Notes: generated by a model not told the origin, from the letters alone. 64,000 bases of DNA from Fidelibacterota bacterium (GCA_024278595.1 JAJRSW010000099.1:92434-156433), one strand, 5' to 3'. Positions 10,341 to 20,143 are shown, numbered from the stretch's first letter. Program-made: numbers and translations.

Positions 10341-11945
10341 TCAAAACTGCCGACTGGCACTCAAACTAAAACGGTAAAACAACTCCCCATCTTCCTGCTC
10401 AAAGCGGGTTCTTAACCTGAGCCGGTTCAACCAGGCCACTTTTGCCGATAGTGAGATCTCCGGCATGTGGCGGGTTCTGAAACCGGTTTCACCGATGATC
10501 CGATACATAAATAATTCATCGTACAGATCCACATCCAGCCAGGGCAGTACCCGCTTGCCCAGGGAGGCATAGAGGCGACCACCCTCACTCAAATAAGACA
10601 ACATCACCATCCCACCACTGGCAAGCGAGAGATCCAGAGACGTGAACCGTCGGTGGTTCACTGTCAGACCATAGATCTGTATGTTCCGACTTGTTCCATC
10701 AGTGCGGTAAGTCGCTTGACCACCAATGGTCAAGCCCGAACTTCTGACCCAGCTAAGCCCGCTGTTCCAGGAATGTCTGGCTGCCTCATCAAATTCTGTT
10801 TCTACCGAATCCAGTAGATCGATGACATTTTCACGATAACTGTAGCGCAGATTGGCGGTTACGCCCCGCAGTATGCGCCAGTTCAGGGATGACCGGAAGC
10901 GGGTTACAGAGATGAACTTTCGGGCCTCTGATTGGTCCAGTAGATCCAGATCGAACTGTCCGTGACTGCGGATACGCAGACCGTGAACCAATTTGAGGGT
11001 GGTCCCCAGATGCAGATAGTTCCGGGCAAGCTCACCATTCTCGATCTCAGCAATAGTTCCCAATTGGAGATTTCCCCAACTGAAGCGCTCTTCATCAATA
11101 AACCCGAATTTACTGCGACGTGTATCATTCCCCAGGTTAACAATGGCTGCCTCCAGCCCGGTCACCAGAGCTACGACCCGCCGGTCTGTCCGCCAGGTAA
11201 CTCCCAAGCCGTCTATGGTACCCAGTGTGGAAAATTGTGGGTGATACATCCTGCCAAAAAGGTAGTTGAAACGGCTGCCGGGTCGTTGGTAATTGAACAT
11301 GACAGAGTATAGTTTTGTATCCGGACCTTGATCACCCGATGACTGGTTGCTCCGCAGGTAGACACTGGCATCCAAATGTCTGATCCCCAGATCAAGCACC
11401 TTAAATTGGCCATAAACCGATCCTCTGGTCTTCCCAGCTACATTGGGATCGCCTCCTCGGGAATCAATTCTGGTTGAAACATATCCAGTGAAAGTAGGAG
11501 CGAACCGATTTGCATCAAGATCCTGGCTGGAACGGTTCCGTTGTTCGTAAGCACTGCTGTCCAGGAATACGCGCATCGGTACCTCTTCTACAGTACTACT
11601 ATCTGCGAGCTGGAGCTCCTGGATCATTGGTGGTTCCGGGATATTTCGCTGGATCTTCACCACATCGCCGATCTGCCAGTCCAGCTTAACCGAGTCAAGT
11701 GCAACAAGAGCGGCTGAGGATCCACTCAGCTGCGAAATGATGGCCACACCCAGGATAGTACCTTCTCTGGCTACTTGAACACTGTCCCCGGCTTGTAATC
11801 CAGCCTTTTTTCCCAGGTCGATGTAAGCATTGTCCTTACTGATGTAGGTGATGACCCCGGTTTTAAGTCCCTGAGCCCCGACAAAACCCATGAGCATGAA
11901 TGGAATTAACAGTTGACTTATGAATGTTTTGAATGGCTTATTCAT
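10341..11945 (-). CDS. Predicted outer-membrane beta-barrel protein with N-terminal FlgT-C-like/SH3-like domain; last gene of the cytochrome operon
   Basis: Signal peptide MNKPFKTFISQLLIPFMLMGFVGAQG; N-domain GVITYISKDNAYIDLGKKAGLQAGDSVQV; alternating amphipathic strands; C-terminal ...FYRFSLSASRQF ending in Phe. Start overlaps the upstream stop (TAATG). Confidence 0.65.
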   Translation of the reverse strand: MNKPFKTFISQLLIPFMLMGFVGAQGLKTGVITYISKDNAYIDLGKKAGLQAGDSVQVAREGTILGVAIISQLSGSSAALVALDSVKLDWQIGDVVKIQRNIPEPPMIQELQLADSSTVEEVPMRVFLDSSAYEQRNRSSQDLDANRFAPTFTGYVSTRIDSRGGDPNVAGKTRGSVYGQFKVLDLGIRHLDASVYLRSNQSSGDQGPDTKLYSVMFNYQRPGSRFNYLFGRMYHPQFSTLGTIDGLGVTWRTDRRVVALVTGLEAAIVNLGNDTRRSKFGFIDEERFSWGNLQLGTIAEIENGELARNYLHLGTTLKLVHGLRIRSHGQFDLDLLDQSEARKFISVTRFRSSLNWRILRGVTANLRYSYRENVIDLLDSVETEFDEAARHSWNSGLSWVRSSGLTIGGQATYRTDGTSRNIQIYGLTVNHRRFTSLDLSLASGGMVMLSYLSEGGRLYASLGKRVLPWLDVDLYDELFMYRIIGETGFRTRHMPEISLSAKVAWLNRLRLRTRFEQEDGELFYRFSLSASRQF

Positions 11946-12781
11946 TAATCCCCGCATTTCGAATTATTACCGTTGGGGTGACAACTTAAACAATCCTGAG
12001 GAATTACGCCTGTTCGCGGATAGGTCAAACCATCACATCGCTCACAAGAGCCATCTTCACAATGTTCAGCATTCATATCAGAAACGCTGTGACAGCCCGA
12101 GCCAAAACAGGTGAAAGTCTGATAATCTCCTGCCTGGATATGACAGGTTGAACAATTATTCCATCGGCCTCGGTGTTCACCACTGTAGATCGGGAAGAAG
12201 ATACCATGATTAATTGCCAGGATCTGATCCCAGCGGGTGGGTGCATGACAAGTCGAACAATCAGCTTGGTTCGTCAAGCCGTCGTGAGCAGCTAGTTCAC
12301 TGAGGAAATCTACCGCATGACAATCCTCACAGTATAGGGAGGGAGTCATACCTGGTCTGGTATGACAGAAATAGCAATCCAGACTATGGTGAGCGGCTGC
12401 TAAGGGGAAGAGGGTCTGGTCATGGCGGCGAAATGCCTGGGCTGGATCCCAATTTTCAGGTGAATGACACTCCTGACATCCATTCCCCCAGTAATTTTGA
12501 TGAATATCCTGGTGGCAATCAATGCATCGATCACCTTTGGTTTGAAATTTATGAAATTCATCAAGGGATGCCCCTGAATGACACTGGGTACATGTCAAGT
12601 CGGCATGGGTGTATGCCAAAACAAATGGTGTATCCTGGTCATGATCAAACACTGGACTGGCAGATAATGGCAACCAGTTTCCCGGTGTGTGGCAGTTCAT
12701 ACACGTGCGGGTGCTATCAAGCCCAGCCTGGGAAAAGGCCATGCTGAAACTGACCAACAAGTAGAGGCTAATCTGTTTCAT
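11945..12781 (-). CDS. Multiheme c-type cytochrome (9 CxxCH plus 1 CX4CH by hand count)
   Basis: Signal peptide MKQISLYLLVSFSMAFSQ; motifs CMNCH, CTQCH, CIDCH, CQECH, CYFCH, CEDCH, CSTCH x2, CLSCH and CFGSGCH. Confidence 0.9.
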   Translation of the reverse strand: MKQISLYLLVSFSMAFSQAGLDSTRTCMNCHTPGNWLPLSASPVFDHDQDTPFVLAYTHADLTCTQCHSGASLDEFHKFQTKGDRCIDCHQDIHQNYWGNGCQECHSPENWDPAQAFRRHDQTLFPLAAAHHSLDCYFCHTRPGMTPSLYCEDCHAVDFLSELAAHDGLTNQADCSTCHAPTRWDQILAINHGIFFPIYSGEHRGRWNNCSTCHIQAGDYQTFTCFGSGCHSVSDMNAEHCEDGSCERCDGLTYPRTGVIPQDCLSCHPNGNNSKCGD

Positions 12782-15776
12782 ACTGCTTGTTTTCAGTGGG
12801 GAATGAAAAGGGTCTGAATTTGAACAGGTTCCGTCCATCACAATCATCTTCATTACCGCTGGGGTGGCATGTTAAGCAATCTTCTGATGTGACGCTAGTG
12901 GGGGAATAAGTAATCCCGTTGCAACTTTCATAGCTACCGTCATCAAAATGATCGTCATTCAATTCTGAAATATTGTGACAGCCGGCCCCAAAACAGGTAA
13001 AATCAGCAAAATCACTGGCATTATCATGACATTGTGAACAAGCATTCCATTCTCCATTATGCTCGCCACTGTAGATGGGAAAATATTGTCCATCATGGTC
13101 GAAGGTTGCAGGCTCCCAGGCATCCACCGAATGACAACTCTCACAATCCAGGGGGAAGGAGGCAGACTCGTGAGCCGGGTCAGTGGTAGCTTGATAGTCG
13201 GGCAGGTGACACGAGGCATCTGCGCAGCTTCGGGGAATCCCCAGGATTTCCCAGGGACTATGGCATTGACCACAGGTGACCGTTGTATGGGCTCCTTCAA
13301 GCAGAAAGCCTGTATTTTGGTCATTGTGTTCGAAGTCAGCCGGACTCCAGGACGTGGTGGTATGGCACTCCCCACAATTCTCACCAAAAGACACCGTTTC
13401 ATGGGGTGGGTTGGCGGTTGCCGTAAAGGCCTCGGCATGGCAACTGGCTGAAGCACAGCTGCGAATTTCTGTAGGCGGATCCCAGGAATCGTGACAACTA
13501 TTGCACCCCAGATCAACATGGGCTCCATCAACTAGAAATCCAGTTGATTCGACATCGTGAGTGAAGGTACTGGGTGACCAGGCTGTAGTGGTATGACAGA
13601 TCGTACAATCAGTTGAATAGGCCAGGCTCACGTGGGGAGGGTCGCTGGTAGCATTAAACTGAAGCAGGTGGCAGCTTGCACAACTCGCCTGACTACTCGC
13701 ATGCTCAAAAATGGCGGGTTGCCAGGCTGTTTGACTATGGCAGCTCTCACATAGATCCACCGGATAGCCTGAGTCAGCATGATCGGGATCACTGGTTTGA
13801 TCAAAATTACTCTGATGGCAAGTGCTGCACTCATTTACCAAAGTACTGTAGGGGACCGTTTCATGACAGGCAAGACAAGTCAAAGATTCATGAGCTCCCA
13901 GGATGGTAAAGTCAGTTTGTTCACCATGTTCCCAGGTGCTGGGTACCCAGGTTGAGGTCGTGTGGCAGCTCGCGCATTGGCTATCAAATTCGGCGTCAGT
14001 ATGAGGTGGATTTACAGCACCATTATATTGCAGCTGATGACAGGTTGCGCAAGCTTCATTGATAGTAGTGTGACTGAAAATAGCCGGTGTCCAAGCTGTT
14101 TGTGAGTGACAGGACTCGCATAAATTATCCGGAAATCCTCTGAGCACATGATCTGGATCCTCAGTGCTGGTAAAATTACTCTGATGGCAGTTCTCACAAA
14201 GTTGGGATATCCCGGTCCACTGGGCATCCACATGACAGGCAAAACAATCATTGGGGAGCAATTCCAGATGGGCGCCCTGAATCTCATACCCGGTCAATCC
14301 CGGATCATGGTCAAAACTTGAAGGCGACCAGCTAACTTGATTGTGGCAGATGAGACAGTCGACAGTGAATCCAAATTGCTGATGATCAGGTGTGATTCCT
14401 GTACCGGTTGCCTGGAAATCCGAATGATGACAGTCATCACAGCCAAACGCTAGATCATACCCTTCAGAATGGCAGGTCAGGCAGGGGAGATCGGAGTGAG
14501 CACCAACCAGAGGGAAGTTGGTCTGACTGTGATCTATTTCCTCAGAAACCCAGTCAATAGTTGTATGACATACTTCGCAAGTCATTGGTATACCGGATAC
14601 TACATGATTAGGCTCAAGTGTCTCTTCGTAATTGATCTGATGACAGGCATAGCAATCTGAGGACTGATCAGCATAGGGGATGATTGTGTGGCAGAGCTCG
14701 CAGCTCACATCGATATGGGCGCCCGTCAAGGGGTATTCTGAATCAATGTCGTGGTCCCATAGACTGGGTGTCCAGGCACTTTCAGTATGGCAGGCTTCAC
14801 ACTCCTTGTCGAATTCGGCCTCCTGGTGAGGCGGGATCTCGGTGTTTTCCCAGGCAGTTAAATGACAGCTACCGCATTCCTCAGCTGTGTCATCAAAAAC
14901 CTGATCGACATGACACTCCCGACACAGTGTCTCCAGATGTGCACCATTGAGAATAAAACCAGTTAGATCATGGGTAAAATTCGAATTCCAGGTAAAGCTA
15001 TCATGGCACTCGTTACAGTCAGTTGGATATCCCTGAGCAAAGTGCTCGGGATCCTGGGTACCGGTATAATCCCCCATGTGACAGCTCTCGCATTGGTTTG
15101 AGGTGTTGGCAGCCGCCTGGGTATGACAAGTGGCACAATCAGCCTCAGCATGCATTCCCAATAGATAATAACCCGTCTCATTGTGATTAAAAGTTGACGA
15201 GGACCAACGTGTGGCTTCAGGGGTGTGACAGGTTTCACAATTCTGATCCAAATCCAATGTTAAATGAGCAGGGCTATTACTTTCATTAAAATTATCCTGA
15301 TGACAGCCCCAACAGTTTACGGGTAGCGTGATGCTGCTACCCAGGTTATTGACATGACAGGTCTTACAATCCAGACTTCGATGCGGTCCCTGCAATGGAA
15401 AACGAGTCAGGTCGTGATTCTGCTGCCGGGTTGACAGAGTCCATTCATCGGTGCCATGACAACGCTGGCAATCCTGACCCCATTGATCTTCGTGAATATC
15501 AGTATGACAAATACTGCACTCAGGATCGACTCGATCAAATTCATGGATTTCAAATGGTGTTGAACCGCTATGACAATGTATACAGCTAAGTTCTTCATGG
15601 ATCCCAGTGAGGTCAAATCCAGTGCTCGAATGATCAAATCCAGCACCGGCATCTATGGTCCAGTCACTACTCACATGGCAGGTCTCACAGGTCAGATCTG
15701 TTTCGATCTCCGGGACATCCTGAGACCATCCGTTAAGGGATAAAATGAGTGCCAGCAGGCCCATCAGGGATCGCAT
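12768..15776 (-). CDS. Giant multiheme c-type cytochrome (35 CxxCH plus 3 CX4CH, 38 by hand count)
   Basis: Signal peptide MRSLMGLLALILSLNGWSQ; repetitive modules of type CxxCHTTxxWxPSxFxHD...GAHxxLxCxxCH...CxxCHxxxFxxTxDPxH. ATG overlaps the upstream TGA (ATGA). Confidence 0.93.
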   Translation of the reverse strand: MRSLMGLLALILSLNGWSQDVPEIETDLTCETCHVSSDWTIDAGAGFDHSSTGFDLTGIHEELSCIHCHSGSTPFEIHEFDRVDPECSICHTDIHEDQWGQDCQRCHGTDEWTLSTRQQNHDLTRFPLQGPHRSLDCKTCHVNNLGSSITLPVNCWGCHQDNFNESNSPAHLTLDLDQNCETCHTPEATRWSSSTFNHNETGYYLLGMHAEADCATCHTQAAANTSNQCESCHMGDYTGTQDPEHFAQGYPTDCNECHDSFTWNSNFTHDLTGFILNGAHLETLCRECHVDQVFDDTAEECGSCHLTAWENTEIPPHQEAEFDKECEACHTESAWTPSLWDHDIDSEYPLTGAHIDVSCELCHTIIPYADQSSDCYACHQINYEETLEPNHVVSGIPMTCEVCHTTIDWVSEEIDHSQTNFPLVGAHSDLPCLTCHSEGYDLAFGCDDCHHSDFQATGTGITPDHQQFGFTVDCLICHNQVSWSPSSFDHDPGLTGYEIQGAHLELLPNDCFACHVDAQWTGISQLCENCHQSNFTSTEDPDHVLRGFPDNLCESCHSQTAWTPAIFSHTTINEACATCHQLQYNGAVNPPHTDAEFDSQCASCHTTSTWVPSTWEHGEQTDFTILGAHESLTCLACHETVPYSTLVNECSTCHQSNFDQTSDPDHADSGYPVDLCESCHSQTAWQPAIFEHASSQASCASCHLLQFNATSDPPHVSLAYSTDCTICHTTTAWSPSTFTHDVESTGFLVDGAHVDLGCNSCHDSWDPPTEIRSCASASCHAEAFTATANPPHETVSFGENCGECHTTTSWSPADFEHNDQNTGFLLEGAHTTVTCGQCHSPWEILGIPRSCADASCHLPDYQATTDPAHESASFPLDCESCHSVDAWEPATFDHDGQYFPIYSGEHNGEWNACSQCHDNASDFADFTCFGAGCHNISELNDDHFDDGSYESCNGITYSPTSVTSEDCLTCHPSGNEDDCDGRNLFKFRPFSFPTENKQYETD

Positions 15777-17410
15777 CACTGGGAGTCTCCGAAACCGTGA
15801 CAATCCTGACACCGGTGGGCAATGGGACTAAATCTAATTGTATTGATGGTCGATTCGAACTTATGACACTGACCACAGCTCAGTTCTGCGTGCTGACCAT
15901 CCAGGGGGAATTCAGTGCTGGTCTGGTGATCGAATTCAGGGATTTTCCAACTTGTAGTTTCGTGGCATACTTGGCAATCCTGAGCGGCAAATTGAGTGGC
16001 ATGGGCATCCTTATGGCAGTTGCTGCAACTCGTAGCTAGTCCCTCATACTGAATGATATCGTCCTGCGGTTTATGGCAGGCAGAGCAGCCTGTTTTGAGG
16101 TGAGCCCCGGTCAGGGGGAAAGAGCTATTCTGATGATCAAATACCAGATCGACCCAATCCGACGATCGATGGCATTCTTCACAACCCGCACCAAATTCCA
16201 AGTATTCAGAAAATTGAGAACCATGTGAATTTTCATGACAAATCTCGCAGCGAGTGGATTCCCATTGATAAACCGCCTCATCACCTTGTTTGTGACAAAA
16301 CACACAGGGTTGTGCCAAATGGGCCCCCTCCAAGGGAAAATTTGATTTACTATGCTCATCCACACCATATAATGGGGGGAAGAATCCGGTCGAACTATGG
16401 CATTGGTCACAAGAAAGATCACGATCAGATCTCGAAAAAGCACCTTGATGATGATCCGTGTGGCAGTCGGAACACTGGTCAAAGGTTTGAGTTAATTCAA
16501 ATTGACCTTTGGCCGTATGGCAGTCATTGCACGGGACATTCTGATGTTCACCCAACAGACGGTAACGTGTTTTATTATGATCGAAAGCGCCTGATCTATC
16601 GCTTATTTTGAAGCTGCTTTCTGTGTGACACTCCAGGCAATCCGTTCCGAACGAACCCTGGTGCTCATCAGTATGGCAATCGGTGCATAGCTCAAATTTC
16701 AAGCCTCCAAAACGCTGCACCTGAAAATCCTTAACAGGCGTTTGGCTTGATGTATGGCACTTTTTACAGGCCACCTCAGCGTGGGCTGCCTTTAAAGGGA
16801 ATTTTGTGCGCTCAGTATGATCAAATGTTTCTCTAACTTCAACCCAACTTCTGGTTGAATGGCATTCCTGGCACGTCTGATCCGCAAATTCTTCATGGTG
16901 GACGTCTGCATGGCAATCAACGCAGGCACTGCCCAATCCCAGAAAAGTAGTCTCCATCACATCGGTGACGGTTACTGATCCTGCATATTCCAAAATATCA
17001 TCAGCTTTTATATATTCCCGTGTATGGCACGTCTCGCACTGAAGCTTTAAATGTTCCCCATCCAATTCAAACCCGGCGCGTGAATGATCAAATTCATCTT
17101 TACCTGGATCCCAATGGATCATCTTGAACTCACGACCCACATGATCTGAATGGCAGATTACGCAATTGGTATCTGTGAGCTGGCCATGGAAACCCGAGTC
17201 TGCTGCTATTCTGATCTGAATAGGGGCGTGGCAATCTAGACATTTGGGGCTCAGATCTCTGTCGCCCCAACTATGGCAGCTAAGACACTTTAACATCCCT
17301 GAGAGGTGAGCATGCGGTTCAGATAGAGGTCCCGGACTCAATTGGGCCTTGAGCGAGTGTGCTGGACCGAGTAGCAAAAGCAGAATGATGATAAATGTTT
17401 GGGCCTTCAT
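15776..17410 (-). CDS. Multiheme c-type cytochrome (20 CxxCH by hand count)
   Basis: Signal peptide MKAQTFIIILLLLLGPAHSLKAQ; repeated CxxCH with interspersed FDH and GAH/GEH/GQH histidines; ATG overlaps the upstream stop (ATGA). Confidence 0.93.
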   Translation of the reverse strand: MKAQTFIIILLLLLGPAHSLKAQLSPGPLSEPHAHLSGMLKCLSCHSWGDRDLSPKCLDCHAPIQIRIAADSGFHGQLTDTNCVICHSDHVGREFKMIHWDPGKDEFDHSRAGFELDGEHLKLQCETCHTREYIKADDILEYAGSVTVTDVMETTFLGLGSACVDCHADVHHEEFADQTCQECHSTRSWVEVRETFDHTERTKFPLKAAHAEVACKKCHTSSQTPVKDFQVQRFGGLKFELCTDCHTDEHQGSFGTDCLECHTESSFKISDRSGAFDHNKTRYRLLGEHQNVPCNDCHTAKGQFELTQTFDQCSDCHTDHHQGAFSRSDRDLSCDQCHSSTGFFPPLYGVDEHSKSNFPLEGAHLAQPCVFCHKQGDEAVYQWESTRCEICHENSHGSQFSEYLEFGAGCEECHRSSDWVDLVFDHQNSSFPLTGAHLKTGCSACHKPQDDIIQYEGLATSCSNCHKDAHATQFAAQDCQVCHETTSWKIPEFDHQTSTEFPLDGQHAELSCGQCHKFESTINTIRFSPIAHRCQDCHGFGDSQ

Positions 17411-18720
17411 GAAATCGTTGAGGTCCCAAATTTGATACCGATACCTTCCATGAGTTTAAGCGGTGGTATGCCACCGGCAAAGATGAACACAAAATCATTC
17501 TTGAGCTGTCTGTCACCGGTTTTTTCTGACAGAGTAACCTGATTTTCAGTAATCGATGTGACGGTGGATTCAAACGATACCTTGATCCAGCCATTTTTCA
17601 GGGCTTTTTTTACTTGCTCTTCATTACGGGTCTTGATCCGGGTAAGGGCACTCTTGCGATAGGAAAGGGTCACTGTATTACCCACCTGTTGGCCAAGTCC
17701 GATCGCCGCTTCAACGGCTGAATCTCCACCGCCGACGACCAGAATATGTCGATTCTGATAACTCTCGGTATCCATTAATTTGTAGGCAACCTTGCTGAGG
17801 TCTTCACCCGGAACATTCAGCTTTCGCGGTGTCCCACGACGACCCAATGCCAGGACCACGTAAGCAGCAGCTATTTTATCTTTACTGGTCTGTACCAAAT
17901 ACCCCGACTCCGTTTTTTTCAGACTTTCCAATCGATGCCCGCTCCGGAAATCCGGGTGTTGGGTAGTGAAGATCTTCTCCCAGATATCCAATAATTCTTC
18001 CTTCGAGTAGGATTGTCGGGCCATCTGGCCGTAGCCAGGCATCTCAATCGGCTGAACCATGACCAGTTTACGTCGGGGGTATTGGAGGATCGTACCGCCT
18101 GGTTCATTTTGATCCAGCATAATCACCGCATGACCTTTTTCCATGAGTGTGATGGTACAGGCCAGACCAGCTGGACCGGCTCCGATCACAACCACCGGAT
18201 CTGCAATCGGTGAGACTTGCACCTGCTCATCGATAGAGTTGGCCACCCGGATACCTTGATTGACAGCGTTTCTGATCAGCGCCAATCCACCCAACTCACC
18301 AATGATAAAGACCTGCTCAAGGTTGCTTTCAAGATTATCGGTCAGTTGGGGAATGTCTTCCCGGCTTGAGATATCTCCCAAACTGACTTCGATACCGCCT
18401 ACGGGACAGCTTTCCATGCAGACTTCATGTCCCACGCATTTACTACCGTTGATCAGGACTGCTTTCCCGCCGACCAGACCCAACACTTCACCCTCCGGGC
18501 ACACTTTGGTACAAATACCGCAGCCGATGCATTTGGAAAGGTCAATAATGGGATGCTGCATGAGCGGCTTATTGGCACCAATTCGCTTAGCCTCATCCAG
18601 CTTTAGCTGGGTGGAATGTTGCCTTCGATTCCAACGGATCAGGTAGGGGATGGTAAAGGCAAAGATAAGTAAGCTGCCAATGATCCAGGAAAGGAGCGAT
18701 TCGTTATTTAGAATATCCAT
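17407..18720 (-). CDS. Membrane-anchored 4Fe-4S ferredoxin/FAD-dependent (thioredoxin reductase-like) oxidoreductase
   Basis: N-terminal TM helix; CIGCGICTKVCPEG and CVGHEVCMESCPVG; dinucleotide motifs VVVIGAGPAGLACTI and ILVVGGGDSAVEAAIGLG; IFAGGIPP. Confidence 0.85.
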   Translation of the reverse strand: MDILNNESLLSWIIGSLLIFAFTIPYLIRWNRRQHSTQLKLDEAKRIGANKPLMQHPIIDLSKCIGCGICTKVCPEGEVLGLVGGKAVLINGSKCVGHEVCMESCPVGGIEVSLGDISSREDIPQLTDNLESNLEQVFIIGELGGLALIRNAVNQGIRVANSIDEQVQVSPIADPVVVIGAGPAGLACTITLMEKGHAVIMLDQNEPGGTILQYPRRKLVMVQPIEMPGYGQMARQSYSKEELLDIWEKIFTTQHPDFRSGHRLESLKKTESGYLVQTSKDKIAAAYVVLALGRRGTPRKLNVPGEDLSKVAYKLMDTESYQNRHILVVGGGDSAVEAAIGLGQQVGNTVTLSYRKSALTRIKTRNEEQVKKALKNGWIKVSFESTVTSITENQVTLSEKTGDRQLKNDFVFIFAGGIPPLKLMEGIGIKFGTSTIS

Positions 18721-19580
18721 GTGAATCCGAAGCTCATGGTTAGGAAAATATGTCCGGCCAACACCAGAAAGATCGCGTAGGCAAAGGGTTTGTGGATCAC
18801 ATGCCACCAGTGAAATATCTTGCTCATCGCCTCCAGTACAACCACGCGTTGGTTCATGACCAACTGCTTTTCAATGGTCGACTTGAAGTAAGCCAGATCT
18901 TGTTTCCCCGTGCCATACTTTTCCTCAAAATCGCGTAATAGCAGCTTCACCTGGCGACGTCTTTTCAGGTCAAAAATGATCAAATGGTATAGTGCTGACA
19001 GCGTGCTTTTTTGTCCGGTCTTGGGAATCATATCCTGCAGACGGTTAACATCTTCAGCAGAAATTCCAAATTCCATTTGCAACGATCTCAATTTAGCTGC
19101 TTTTTCAGTATTCATCTGCTCCAGGCTCATTTCATGTCCATCCCGGCGTCGCGGAATATGCCCGTACAGGTAACGCCCGACGATCCCACTTAACATGACT
19201 GCCAGCATGGCCCAGTATATGACACCAATCAGTCCATCGAACTGAAAGGCTGCATGATAGGCAGCCAGCAAAGGAGCGGTGATCCCAAACCACATGTGAT
19301 ATTTTAACCACTGACTCAATCTTCCCATGCCACGTAACCGGTTCCAGCGTTTTCTGATAATGTAGATCCACAACATGAACATGAGCAGCGCAGCCAGGAA
19401 ACCAATTCCGTGCCCATACAAACCAGAAGGTCCATAAAGGCTATCCATATCCTGATCAAGGTAGCGTTTAGCTAGCTCAATTTTTAAATAGGGGAGCGAG
19501 ACCATCGTGTAATAGGCGATGCTGGCAATTACCAATATGGTCAGCGCCAGGATGATCCAATTGTGAGTCCGTATTCGCAT
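18708..19580 (-). CDS. Polytopic membrane protein, b-type-cytochrome-like
   Basis: Several TM segments with His residues: KYHMWFGITAPLLAAYHAAFQ and WHVIHKPFAYAIFLVLAGHIFL; first gene of the coupled operon. Confidence 0.6.
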   Translation of the reverse strand: MRIRTHNWIILALTILVIASIAYYTMVSLPYLKIELAKRYLDQDMDSLYGPSGLYGHGIGFLAALLMFMLWIYIIRKRWNRLRGMGRLSQWLKYHMWFGITAPLLAAYHAAFQFDGLIGVIYWAMLAVMLSGIVGRYLYGHIPRRRDGHEMSLEQMNTEKAAKLRSLQMEFGISAEDVNRLQDMIPKTGQKSTLSALYHLIIFDLKRRRQVKLLLRDFEEKYGTGKQDLAYFKSTIEKQLVMNQRVVVLEAMSKIFHWWHVIHKPFAYAIFLVLAGHIFLTMSFGFTWIF

Positions 19581-20029
19581 TGATCTCCTGTGACATTAAA
19601 GCTTAGTATAATTATAATATTTATTAGACAATATTAAAAGCTGTCTATCGCGCATATTATAAATTTGGTTATGAATTCCAATGTGATAAATATCATCTAT
19701 TCTTCGTGCTCTGATAAAAAAAGGATCCAAGCCCGCATGAGGTGATCCAGGATTGCATTCATCCAGATTAAAAAATAACTGATCCTGGACAATCTTAGCC
19801 AGGGTCATATTTGCCTGAGCCAGGGTCAGGACGGCGAATATGGTGGTAACAACTGCCGCTATCACCTACCAAACAGAAGTATTTATACTGCGTTGATACG
19901 CCAGCTGAATAGCCACTGTTTTGCGACTCTGATATCAGAGGAAATGGGCGTGAATCACAAGCTCATAGCCCCTTACAGGTCCTTCGGAGAGGCAAATAAA
20001 AAAAACTTGCCCTAACTTCAATATATCTT

Positions 20030-20058
20030 TTGACATAACTAAGGTAAAAAATTATACT
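20030..20058 (+). promoter_or_regulatory. Sigma70-type promoter upstream of the yicC-gmk-rpoZ cluster
   Basis: TTGACA (20030-20035), 17-bp spacer, TATACT (20053-20058), about 86 bp before the yicC ATG. Confidence 0.55.
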
Positions 20059-20143
20059 ATGCCGCTTTATCTCAGCATTTCGCAATGTTAGGGTTGAAAT
20101 GCGGATGAAGTGAGAATGAAATGCTGGCTTTGCGAGAGGACCT

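Noticed and set aside
12433-15589. Several plus-strand ORFs over the cytochrome genes (e.g. 12433-12747, 13059-13451, 14684-14950)
   Set aside because: Antisense to strongly coding multiheme cytochromes; no recognisable domains or RBS.
12768-17410. Regular repeats that could suggest a CRISPR array
   Set aside because: Periodicity comes from repeated CxxCH-coding modules; repeats are degenerate and in frame, without constant-length spacers.
19596-19865. 89-aa minus-strand ORF upstream of the cytochrome operon
   Set aside because: Has a signal-like N-terminus but no recognisable domain; too weak to call as a gene.
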